A stretch of 8,261 bases of DNA, taken from the NCBI GenBank assembly GCA_017548805.1, contig JAFYZE010000087.1, forward strand, positions 1-8,261, written 5' to 3'. Origin of the DNA: Bacteroidales bacterium (GTDB taxonomy: Bacteria; Bacteroidota; Bacteroidia; Bacteroidales; UBA932). Below are positions 1 through 6,699 of the stretch, piece by piece (position 1 is the first letter of the stretch; each line of letters begins with the position of its first letter). The position numbers and the translations under genes are program-made. Under the pieces are notes generated by a model. It did not search any database. It was not told the origin of the DNA and saw nothing but the letters and a program-made list of their open reading frames with translations.

Positions 1-126
1 CGCGAAGCCGCGAAGTTCATAAAGGGAGGCGGCGGCGGACAGCCCGTCCTCGCCACCGCAGGTGGCAAGGATGTTGCAGGACTGTCCGATGCCCTCGACG
101 CCCTCAGGGCCCTCGCCACCAAATAG
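1..126 (+). CDS. alaS: Alanyl-tRNA synthetase, C-terminal end (partial)
   Basis: Only the last 41 codons are inside the window; frame 1 is open from base 1 to a TAG at 124-126. The peptide contains the glycine-rich run KGGGGGQP followed by LATAGGKD and a short helical end. This is the hallmark of the DHHA1 domain that closes bacterial AlaRS. The full enzyme charges tRNA-Ala with alanine in the cytoplasm, and the DHHA1/C-Ala region helps tRNA binding and editing. Identification rests on this short motif alone, but GGGGGxP followed by AGGK is very characteristic. The next gene starts 18 bp downstream on the same strand, so co-transcription is plausible. No terminator-like hairpin is seen in the short gap. 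Confidence 0.85.
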   Translation, partial: REAAKFIKGGGGGQPVLATAGGKDVAGLSDALDALRALATK

Positions 127-144
127 CCATCCCCGGGTCTACGC

Positions 145-2640
145 ATGAAACGACTGGACAGGTTCATACTCAAATCCTTCATAGGACCGTTCGTAGCGAT
201 CCTGCTGGTCGTCATGTTCATCCTGGTGATGCAGTTCCTCTGGGTCTATATCGACGAACTTGTAGGCAAGGGATTGTCTTTCAGCGTCATACTGGAATTC
301 CTGATGTGGGGAGGATGCACCATCCTGCCCCTCGCCATGCCCCTTGCCACGCTCCTCGCCTCGATGTGGACCATAGGCCAGATGAGCGAAAACAACGAGC
401 TCATCGCGGTCAAGAGTGCCGGCGTCTCGCTGGTGCGCATCATGGCGCCGCTCTTCATCTCATCAGCCATCATCAGCGTTCTTGCATTCTATTCGGCCAA
501 TGACCTCGTGCCGGTAGCGTACGACAAGATCTACACGCTCCGCGACGACATCAACAAGACCAAGGACGAGATCAAGATCCCCGCGGGCATCTTCTATGAC
601 GGCATCGAAGGCTATGTCCTCAGGATAGAGGACAGGAACGACGCCAGCGGCATGATGTACGGAGTGATGGTCTATGACCATACCGGCAACAAGGGCAACA
701 CAAGTGTCACCCTCGCCGATTCGGCCCTGATGAAGATGTCCTCCAACAAGGACTACCTTTCATTCTCGCTGTACAACGGCACCACCTACAATGAGACCAA
801 CACCAGGCAGTACAGGGACACGATCCTCGAGCTCCAGAAGCTTTTCTTCAGGAGCCAGGACCTTATCATCCCGCTTGAGAACTATTCGTTCGAGAAGTCT
901 GACAGCACCCGCTTCAGCGACCAGATCAAGTCGATGAACCTCGAGGACCTGACCAACTACCAGGACACCCTCCACAAGAAGTACGATACGGCCTACGACC
1001 TTCAGAAAAAGACGTTCAACTCCATCATCGGTTTTGAGAAGAGGACCCAGCTGGACACATCGGTGCGCCGCAAGAACCTGCCCAATTTCGAGGATGAGAA
1101 CTTCATGAAGTGGGACACCCCCGAGTCTAAGGCCAACGCCTACGCCATGGCCGCCGAAAAGGCGAAATCGGCCGAGAACGAGCTCAGGAACATGAACCGC
1201 GACGTGTACGAATACCAGTTCTACATCCGCCGCGCCGACCTCGAGGTCCTGAGGCGCTTCGTGCAGGCGCTTGCCTGCCTGATACTCTTCTTCATCGGAG
1301 CGCCGCTGGGATCGTTCGTCCGCAAGGGCGGACTCGGAGCGGCCGCGATCATTTCCGTACTTTTCTTTGTCCTTTACTGGGTCGTGGACCTGACCGGATC
1401 CAAACTGGCCAAGGACGGAGCCATCTCCCCCGCTTCCGGCGCTTTCATCCCGCTGTATGTGCTGGTTCCCATAGGGGTCTTCCTGGTCTGGAAGGCCACG
1501 CAGGACTCCTCCTTCAACACCGACCAGTTCAAGGCATCATGGCGCAAGCTCAAGACCCGCGTCGTCGGTATGTTCAAGAAGACCCGCATTGTTTACATGG
1601 GTACGCCGGAGTTTGCCGTCGCACCTCTCAAGACATTGATCGACAAGGGATATGAGATCGCGGGCGTAGTCACCGTAGCCGACAAGCCTTCGGGACGCGG
1701 GCTCAAGGTCAACGAGAGCGCGGTTAAGAAATTCGCCGTAGAGCATGGCATCCCTGTCCTGCAGCCGGTCAAGCTGAAGGATCCGGAGTTCCTGGAGGCG
1801 CTGCGCGCTTGGAAGGCCGACATCTTCGTCGTAGTGGCCTTCAGGATGCTGCCCGAGGAGGTATGGACAATGCCTAAACTCGGCACCTTCAACCTCCACG
1901 CCGCCCTGCTGCCGCAGTACCGCGGCGCCGCCCCCATCAACTGGGCGGTCATCAACGGAGAGAAGGTTACCGGAGTCACGACCTTCATGATCGACCACGA
2001 CATCGACACAGGAGGCATCATCCTCCGTGAGGAATGCCGCATCAAGGACACCGACACCGCGGGAGACGTCCATGACAGACTCATGGAAATGGGCGCAAGC
2101 CTCGTGGAAGAAACCGTCGATGCCATTATCCAGGGCAATGCCGAGCTTCGCGTGCAGCGTTCATTCATACAGGGAGCCGAAGTCCTCAAGCCCGCGCCCA
2201 AGCTCACCAAAGAACTTTGCCACATCGACTGGAACGACACCACGGAGCACATCTACAACCTCATCCGCGGCCTGAGCCCCTACCCCACCGCCTTCACCGA
2301 GCTTGTCTTGGTTTCGCCTGACACCGATCCCAAACCTGTTCAGATGAAGATCTTCGCAGCAGAGCGCATGACTGTCGCCGACCTCGCAGACTTCAGCGCT
2401 GGTTCTGCCAACGCCTTCTCCCCCGTCGGAAATGTCCCCGCCCCGGGCACGGTCATCTCCGACGGAAAGGCCCTGCTGGCCGTAGCCACGGCCGACGGCG
2501 CCATCCGCATCCGCGAGCTCCAGTTCGCCGGCAAGAAGCGTATGGACGTCGAGTCCTTCCTCCTCGGCTTCCGCAACCCGCAGTCTTACACTTGCACCCC
2601 CGGCACTTCCAAAGCCGTCATAACCGCCACCCATCAGTAG
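145..2640 (+). CDS. LptF/LptG-type LPS-export permease fused in frame to methionyl-tRNA formyltransferase
   Basis: One open frame of 831 codons encodes two normally separate proteins. Residues 1-470 are a YjgP/YjgQ (LptF/LptG) permease: hydrophobic helices at about 12-35, 53-78 and 98-118, a large periplasmic region at 120-365 with a charged, probably helical stretch at 270-360, then helices at about 371-391, 398-416 and 431-449. This family forms the inner-membrane part of the LptB2FG transporter that extracts lipopolysaccharide toward LptC/A. Residues 476-831 are a full Fmt (see the 1570-2640 entry). The join lies in a basic segment ending KLKTRVVG-MFKKTRIVYMG, where M476 is exactly where a stand-alone Fmt would begin. 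With six helices both permease ends should be cytoplasmic, so a tethered Fmt would sit on the correct side. The ATG at 145 is chosen because it starts a normal LptF N-terminus 18 bp after alaS. Both domain identities are firm. Whether the cell makes one chain, or also a separate Fmt, is inferred and untested. Confidence 0.9.
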   Translation: MKRLDRFILKSFIGPFVAILLVVMFILVMQFLWVYIDELVGKGLSFSVILEFLMWGGCTILPLAMPLATLLASMWTIGQMSENNELIAVKSAGVSLVRIMAPLFISSAIISVLAFYSANDLVPVAYDKIYTLRDDINKTKDEIKIPAGIFYDGIEGYVLRIEDRNDASGMMYGVMVYDHTGNKGNTSVTLADSALMKMSSNKDYLSFSLYNGTTYNETNTRQYRDTILELQKLFFRSQDLIIPLENYSFEKSDSTRFSDQIKSMNLEDLTNYQDTLHKKYDTAYDLQKKTFNSIIGFEKRTQLDTSVRRKNLPNFEDENFMKWDTPESKANAYAMAAEKAKSAENELRNMNRDVYEYQFYIRRADLEVLRRFVQALACLILFFIGAPLGSFVRKGGLGAAAIISVLFFVLYWVVDLTGSKLAKDGAISPASGAFIPLYVLVPIGVFLVWKATQDSSFNTDQFKASWRKLKTRVVGMFKKTRIVYMGTPEFAVAPLKTLIDKGYEIAGVVTVADKPSGRGLKVNESAVKKFAVEHGIPVLQPVKLKDPEFLEALRAWKADIFVVVAFRMLPEEVWTMPKLGTFNLHAALLPQYRGAAPINWAVINGEKVTGVTTFMIDHDIDTGGIILREECRIKDTDTAGDVHDRLMEMGASLVEETVDAIIQGNAELRVQRSFIQGAEVLKPAPKLTKELCHIDWNDTTEHIYNLIRGLSPYPTAFTELVLVSPDTDPKPVQMKIFAAERMTVADLADFSAGSANAFSPVGNVPAPGTVISDGKALLAVATADGAIRIRELQFAGKKRMDVESFLLGFRNPQSYTCTPGTSKAVITATHQ
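1570..2640 (+). other. fmt: Fmt module of the fused gene (methionyl-tRNA formyltransferase), possible internal start
   Basis: Residues 476-831 of the fused frame match Fmt, which transfers a formyl group from 10-formyl-tetrahydrofolate to Met-tRNAfMet for translation initiation. Visible signatures are MGTPEFAV near the start, the active-site segment FNLHAALLPQYRGAAPINW (Asn583 and His585 of the fused chain match the catalytic Asn/His pair), and DHDIDTGGIIL with Asp621 as the third catalytic residue. The C-terminal tRNA-binding domain follows, ending near FLLGFR. ATG 1570 could serve as an independent start. The preceding bases show no Shine-Dalgarno sequence, but that is normal in Bacteroidota and does not decide the question. 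From M476 the module is 356 residues, longer than the usual 310-325. The excess is a Pro/Ala/Ser-rich insert at about 722-768 and a roughly 20-residue tail after the usual end. Confidence 0.85.
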
Positions 2641-2689
2641 CATCATCGTCCGACGGCCTAAATACCCGTAGACAACAACTCTCTTCAAA

Positions 2690-2841
2690 CATCCCTCAGC
2701 CAAGTGCTGAGGGATATGCCACTTATCCCAACATCCCTCAGCCAAGAGCTGAGGGATATGCCTATTTTGCATGCATCCCTCAGCAATATGCCGAGGGATG
2801 TGCCACTTTTTCCAACATCCCTCACCCGACGGTTGAGGGAT
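2690..2841. repeat. Array of four tandem 42-bp units, each with a palindrome
   Basis: Four units begin at 2690, 2732, 2774 and 2816, exactly 42 bp apart. Each carries a 10-bp stem with a 5-nt loop. The stems are 2691-2700/2706-2715, 2733-2742/2748-2757, 2775-2784/2790-2799 and 2817-2826/2832-2841. The first two stems are perfect (ATCCCTCAGC/GCTGAGGGAT). The third has one A-C mismatch on the + strand, which would be a G-U wobble in RNA from the - strand. The fourth has one real mismatch. The 17-bp spacers are also similar, with consensus roughly RTGCCACTTWTYCCAAC. The array sits between convergent genes and so could work in transcripts from either side. Because 42 is a multiple of three and the stem reads alike on both strands, short frames with IPQ..AEG repeats appear on both strands; I regard these as by-products. 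The function is not known from the sequence. Confidence 0.9.
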
Positions 2842-2866
2842 AGCGTATAAGGTGAGGAGAACGGAA

Positions 2867-4204
2867 CTAGAACTTCTCCTGTTTCAAAGCCTCGACATAG
2901 CGGTCGATACGGCGCAGTTCCTGCGGAATGCGGATGTGCTGCGGGCAGTGCGACACGCAGGTGTTGCACGAGATGCAGTGGTCCGCCTGGCGGATGGTCT
3001 CGATGGCCTTGTCGTAGGTCGTCAGATAGATCTTCTTGAGTTTCTTGAAGTCCTTCTGCTCGGTGCTCTGGGCGATGTAACCATCGTTGACGCAACTGTT
3101 GTAATGCTTGAAGATGGTAGGGATGTCGATGCCGTAAGGGCAGGGCATGCAGTACTGGCAGTTGGTACAAGGGACGAGCGGGTACTTCTTGATCAGTCCG
3201 GCAGCTTCCTTCAGGAACTCCATCTCCTCGTCGTTCAGCGGCTTGAAATGCAGGAAGGTCTTGAGGTTGTCCTCAAGGTGCTCCATGTAGGTCATGCCGC
3301 TCAGGGTGGTGAGGACGCGGGGCTTGGAACCGCAGAAGCGGAAGGCCCAGGACGCGACGGAGGCATCGGGCTCACGCTCCTTGAACTGCTCGGCCACGAC
3401 CTTCGGTACGCTGCTGAGCTGGCCGCCGAGAAGCGGTTCCATGATAATCACAGGGATACCCCTCTTGTCCAGCTCCGAATAGAGATACTCGGCGTCTCCG
3501 GTGTACCAGTCGACATAATTCATCTGGATCTGGCAGAAGTCGAAATGGTACTTGTCGTGATAGGTCATGACATCGTCAAAACCGGAGCGGCTCGGGTGAA
3601 CCGACAGGCCGAGGTTGCGGATACGGCCGGCCTCGCGCTCACGCACGAGGAAATCCATCATGCCGTTGTCAATCGCACGGCGGCGCCAGTCGTTCCCGTC
3701 ACGGATGATATGGATGAGGTAATAGTCTATGTAGTCTGTCTGGAGTCTCTTGAACGAATCCCTGTACATCTGGAAAGAACGCTCGAATGAAGCGTCTCCC
3801 GACTGGTTTGAAAGCTTGGTAGCGATATAGTAGCTGTTGCGGGGATGGCGCGATAGCGCGATACCCGCGGCAGCCTCGGACTGGCCCTGCAGGTAAACGG
3901 GAGCAGTGTCGAAATAGTTGACTCCGTTGGCCAAGGCGTGGTCAACCAGCTGGTTGACGGACTCCTGATCCACTATCTGTTTGCCATCAGGACCCGTTGT
4001 CATCTGCCAGCGCATGCAGCCATAACCGAGTATCGAGACCTTGTCGCCGGTATTAGGATTGGTCCGGAGCGGCATTCCTTCGGATACTTCTGCATCCCTG
4101 CCGTCCTTTCCCTTGCCGCCGGGCTTGCAGGCCGCGGCCGCACCGAGCGCGAGCGCGCCGGCGCCCGCCGCCTTGATGAAATCTCTTCTGGATAAATCTT
4201 TCAT
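2867..4204 (-). CDS. Tat-exported aldo/keto reductase with C-terminal double [4Fe-4S] ferredoxin domain
   Basis: The 445-residue protein starts with a twin-arginine signal, SRRDFIKAAG (residues 5-14), and an Ala-rich hydrophobic stretch ending at Cys26. The bases around Cys26 (GAAAAC) fit a relaxed lipobox, so a membrane-anchored Tat lipoprotein is possible. Residues 45-320 are an aldo/keto reductase barrel with the catalytic tetrad visible: Asp99 and Tyr104 (FDTAPVY), Lys130 (IATK) and His165 (YYLIH). The C-terminal part has CTNCQYCMPCP (Cys346, 349, 352, 355) and CISCNTCVSHCP (Cys410, 413, 416, 420), two [4Fe-4S] motifs. This layout matches the COG1453-type Fe-S aldo/keto reductases. The physiological substrate is unknown. 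The start ATG lies 5 bp after the stop of the polyferredoxin gene, implying a shared transcript. The inferred role is a periplasmic oxidoreductase that exchanges electrons with that polyferredoxin. Export is odd for a family that normally uses cytoplasmic NAD(P)H. Family and signal are firm; the partner and reaction are inferred. Confidence 0.92.
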   Translation of the reverse strand: MKDLSRRDFIKAAGAGALALGAAAACKPGGKGKDGRDAEVSEGMPLRTNPNTGDKVSILGYGCMRWQMTTGPDGKQIVDQESVNQLVDHALANGVNYFDTAPVYLQGQSEAAAGIALSRHPRNSYYIATKLSNQSGDASFERSFQMYRDSFKRLQTDYIDYYLIHIIRDGNDWRRRAIDNGMMDFLVREREAGRIRNLGLSVHPSRSGFDDVMTYHDKYHFDFCQIQMNYVDWYTGDAEYLYSELDKRGIPVIIMEPLLGGQLSSVPKVVAEQFKEREPDASVASWAFRFCGSKPRVLTTLSGMTYMEHLEDNLKTFLHFKPLNDEEMEFLKEAAGLIKKYPLVPCTNCQYCMPCPYGIDIPTIFKHYNSCVNDGYIAQSTEQKDFKKLKKIYLTTYDKAIETIRQADHCISCNTCVSHCPQHIRIPQELRRIDRYVEALKQEKF

Positions 4205-4209
4205 AGTTC

Positions 4210-5769
4210 CTACTCTTTAATGTGTGAAACAAGGCCTTCCACATGGATGGCGCTGATCGGACGGGACGGGCAGAGATACTCGCACTTGCCGCAGCCGATG
4301 CAGCGCTCCTCGATGACGCTCGGGATGAGCGGGGACTGATTGTCTCCCTTGACCTTGCGGACCATCGAGATGGCTCCCACAGGGCAATGAGAGGCACATG
4401 TGCCGCAATTCACGCTTTCCGTATTGGCAATACACAGATCGTAGTCGACAGAAGCGCGGCCGATATGGATCATGGCCTTCTCCTCCTTGGTGATGGGAAG
4501 GATGGCACCGGCGGGACATACCTGCGAGCAGTTGGTGCACTCCGGACGGCAGAAACCGCGGTCGAAATCCATCTTGGGCTGCATCAGGTGACCGGGATCG
4601 GTGCTGGGACGGAGGACATTATTGGGGCAGTTGGCGACGCACAGCTGGCACGCGGTGCAATGCTTGTAGAAATGCTTCGCGCTCTCAGCTCCCGGAGGGA
4701 CGATGCGCTGTGAGCGCTTCAGAGCCTTCTTGGGAAGGATGGCGGCCAGACCGCCGTCGTTCTTCTCGCCCTCCTGGGCGTGAAGCAGGGCGGAAGTGCC
4801 CGCCATCAGCGCGCCCAGCATGAACGCGCGCTTGCCGACGTCCGGGGCCTCAGCGGCAGACTCCTTCGCCTCGCTCGGAGTTGCAGGGGCTTCAGCCGGA
4901 GCAGCCGGAGCTTCAGCAGCAGCCTTAGCTGCAGGAGCCGCCTCTGCCTTGGCCTTCTGACCGTAGGCGAAGCGATAATCAAGCGCCTTCTCACTACACT
5001 GCTCGAGGCAGTCGAAGCAGACGACGCAGCGAGAGCAGTCGACCGTATGCGCCTCCCCGTCGATGCAGGAGGCCTTGCAGTTCTTGTAGCATTTGCCGCA
5101 GGCGATGCACTTGCTCTCGTCTATGGTCATGCGGAACAGCGAGAAGCGCGAGATGAAACTGAGGGTAGTGCCCACGGGGCAGATATTGTTGCACCACGAA
5201 CGTCCGTCGGTCCATGCGAGGTAAGTCACGCAGGCCAGGGTCACGAAAGCGATCAGAGGCACAATCCAGCCGACCGGATGGACAATGCTCGTGACTATGC
5301 GTCCGTATGCGCTGTAAGGTGCGATAAGGGCTACCAAAACCTGGATGCCAAGTATCAGGCAGAGTACGAAAACTCCCCAGATACCGTAGCGCAGGGCCTT
5401 ATGCTCTGGTTTGTAGCCGAAGGTCTTGCCGAGACGGCGTTTAAGTTTGGGTACGGGCTTGCCCGCAGCCTTGGCCTTGGCGGCGCGGCGGGCGAAGCGC
5501 TTCATCTGGAGCTTCCCGAGTGTGCGGCGGACCCACAGTACAAGGTCCTGATACACGCCGAGAGGACAGATGACTGAGCAGTAAATCCTGCCGCAGACGA
5601 ATGTCAGTAGCACGAGCGCCACGATGACCGCCACGTTGAGCGCGAGGCACGCGGGAAGGAACTGGAGCTTCGCCATCCAGCCCCACCATTGCTGCCCGAT
5701 ACCGACGAGCAGCAACGTGATGCCGATGAAGAAGACGGCAGCGAGCGCGATTCTGATTTTCTTCAGCAT
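4210..5769 (-). CDS. Membrane polyferredoxin, NapH-like domain fused to NapG-like domain
   Basis: This 519-residue protein has an N-terminal membrane part with helices at about 8-26, 39-59, 128-150 and 165-186. It carries CGRIYCSVICPLG (Cys59, 64, 68) and SWCNNICPVGT (Cys193, 197), the paired CX3CP motifs typical of NapH/NosR/CcoG-type proteins. A ferredoxin domain follows: Cys221, 224, 227, 231 and Cys248, 251, 254, 258, with extra Cys235 and Cys245. Residues 272-310 are an Ala/Pro/Glu linker. Residues 313-330 are a fifth hydrophobic segment preceded by Lys-Arg, resembling an internal signal or anchor. The C-terminal part has four further cluster motifs: Cys371/374/377/381, Cys407/411/414/418, Cys446/455/458/462 and Cys490/493/496/500, as in NapG. 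NapGH is known to oxidise quinol and pass electrons to periplasmic nitrate reductase; no NapA is visible here. By inference it feeds the reductase 5 bp downstream. The sequence upstream of the start is AT-rich and may hold a promoter, but no full Bacteroidota consensus was found. Confidence 0.88.
   Translation of the reverse strand: MLKKIRIALAAVFFIGITLLLVGIGQQWWGWMAKLQFLPACLALNVAVIVALVLLTFVCGRIYCSVICPLGVYQDLVLWVRRTLGKLQMKRFARRAAKAKAAGKPVPKLKRRLGKTFGYKPEHKALRYGIWGVFVLCLILGIQVLVALIAPYSAYGRIVTSIVHPVGWIVPLIAFVTLACVTYLAWTDGRSWCNNICPVGTTLSFISRFSLFRMTIDESKCIACGKCYKNCKASCIDGEAHTVDCSRCVVCFDCLEQCSEKALDYRFAYGQKAKAEAAPAAKAAAEAPAAPAEAPATPSEAKESAAEAPDVGKRAFMLGALMAGTSALLHAQEGEKNDGGLAAILPKKALKRSQRIVPPGAESAKHFYKHCTACQLCVANCPNNVLRPSTDPGHLMQPKMDFDRGFCRPECTNCSQVCPAGAILPITKEEKAMIHIGRASVDYDLCIANTESVNCGTCASHCPVGAISMVRKVKGDNQSPLIPSVIEERCIGCGKCEYLCPSRPISAIHVEGLVSHIKE
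4840..4956 (-). other. Ala/Pro/Glu-rich interdomain linker within the polyferredoxin
   Basis: Codons 272-310 of the polyferredoxin are almost entirely Ala, Pro, Glu, Lys and Ser, in irregular APAEAPA-type repeats. The stretch separates the NapH-like ferredoxin domain from the fifth hydrophobic segment and the NapG-like domain. Such low-complexity linkers are common at fusion joints and are expected to be flexible. No cysteine lies inside it. Confidence 0.7.
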
Positions 5770-5799
5770 AAGTAGGTTTGTATTAAAGGTTAAGTATTA

Positions 5800-6699
5800 T
5801 CAAAATCTATAGCCTAAACTGAAAACCATGGAATTGCCGACATCCTCGCCCGAAAGGAAGAGCGCGGCATTGATCCTGAAGCCGGAAAAGTTCAATCCTA
5901 TTCCGGCCGAAGTGTATGAGGGTATGACGCTTTCGCCGCCATAATTGTACGCGAGGCGCAAGGACACCATGTCCTTGATGACCGCCTCGGTACCGAATCC
6001 TGCGGCAAGGGCGCCGCTGAAATAATAGTCGACCGTCAGCTGAGAACGGGCGCTCAAAGCATCGCCGAGGACGCTCCCGTATCCGAACCCGAATGAAGCG
6101 GAGGAAGGAAGGCTGTAAGAGCCGGTACTCACGGACTGCACGGATGGCCCGACCGCTGACACTCCGGCTGTTGCGGTAAACCCGGACAGGTCCATCGCGA
6201 CGAACAGGTCCCCCGAAAAAGCCCCATACGAATACGTCTCCGTGAGCTTGCTGAGAGCATATCTTGCATTCGCGCCTACGGAAAAGACATCCGAAATCTT
6301 GAAACCGGCACCTATGCCGGCTATCATATCCGTAGGAGTGAACATCCCAGCCCCGTCAAGAAGGTCAAATGCTGGATTCAACCCGTAGCTTAAACCCAGC
6401 CCGATGGAGAACCTCTCAGACAAGCCGAAAGCCCCGCAAGCGTCAAATTCGTTCGATCCGCTTGCTCCCCATTGGCTGTACGACAGGGCAAGTTCACTGC
6501 TTCCGCCTGCGGCAAGGGCAGGATTGGAGAAAACGGAATATGCTTTAGACGCATAGACCTGCGCAGCACCTCCGGTCAGGGCCGAAGGGTCGCGCTGCAG
6601 GCGCAGGAAAGGCAGCGCTTCAAAGCCCGCCCCTCCCGCCATGGCGGGGAGGACGGCAGCGAAAAGCGCTGCAGCTAAAGCCATAAACCTTTTCATCAT
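5800..6699 (-). CDS. PorV/PorQ-family outer-membrane beta-barrel protein
   Basis: The 299-residue protein begins with a Sec signal peptide: MMKRF, a hydrophobic Ala/Leu run, and AMA-GG as the likely cleavage site near residue 21. The mature start, GFEALPFLRLQRDPSALTGGAAQVYASKAYSVFSNPALAAGG, fits the PorV/PorQ (UPF0164-like) opening, in which an early Gly-Ala turn is followed by an Asn-Pro-Ala-Leu-Ala motif. The rest alternates Gly/Ser/aromatic beta strands and ends in GYRF with a terminal phenylalanine, as expected for barrels inserted by the BAM machinery. PorV is known to bring T9SS substrates to the PorU sortase. At about 300 residues this protein is shorter than PorV (near 390), so it may be a paralogue with a narrower task. 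The start ATG overlaps the protease stop by 4 bp (ATGA, 6696-6699), a sign of translational coupling. Met2 is an alternative start. The family call is good; the link to that specific protease is inferred. Confidence 0.8.
   Translation of the reverse strand: MMKRFMALAAALFAAVLPAMAGGAGFEALPFLRLQRDPSALTGGAAQVYASKAYSVFSNPALAAGGSSELALSYSQWGASGSNEFDACGAFGLSERFSIGLGLSYGLNPAFDLLDGAGMFTPTDMIAGIGAGFKISDVFSVGANARYALSKLTETYSYGAFSGDLFVAMDLSGFTATAGVSAVGPSVQSVSTGSYSLPSSASFGFGYGSVLGDALSARSQLTVDYYFSGALAAGFGTEAVIKDMVSLRLAYNYGGESVIPSYTSAGIGLNFSGFRINAALFLSGEDVGNSMVFSLGYRF
6696..6699 (-). promoter_or_regulatory. ATGA stop/start overlap between protease and PorV-like gene
   Basis: Read on the - strand, ATG of the PorV-like gene (6699-6697) shares bases with TGA of the protease gene (6698-6696). 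This arrangement usually couples translation of the second gene to the first and helps fix the first Met as the start. A second ATG follows immediately (6696-6694) and could also be used. Confidence 0.75.

Noticed and set aside
2690..2841. CRISPR array
   Set aside because: Units are tandem palindromes with conserved spacers. A CRISPR array needs near-identical repeats separated by unique spacers, and no cas genes are nearby.
2690..2841. Classical rho-independent terminator
   Set aside because: Strong stems are present, but no T-run directly follows a stem on either strand; termination remains possible but is not shown.
2592..2843. Small + strand frame encoding tandem IPQ..AEG repeats, with mirror frames on the - strand
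   Set aside because: It starts inside the Fmt coding region, and the repeat peptide is forced by the 42-bp palindromic array, which reads alike on both strands. There is no independent evidence of translation.
2852..3790. 312-codon open frame on the + strand
   Set aside because: It lies antisense to the well-supported Fe-S aldo/keto reductase. Its protein is an unnatural mix rich in Val, Leu and Asp with no recognisable motif; it is a by-product of high-GC codon use.
4780..5577. 265-codon open frame on the + strand
   Set aside because: It is antisense to the polyferredoxin gene, whose cysteine motifs prove the - strand is coding. No domain is visible in the antisense product.
5773..5780. 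TAGGTTTG, matching the Bacteroidota -7 box TAnnTTTG on the + strand
   Set aside because: It would drive transcription antisense into the PorV-like gene, and no TTTG -33 box lies at a suitable distance upstream.
5800..5812. TAGATTTTG on the - strand upstream of the polyferredoxin gene
   Set aside because: It has one base too many for the TAnnTTTG box and lacks a clear -33 TTTG partner. The AT-rich gap may still hold a promoter, but no specific site can be supported.
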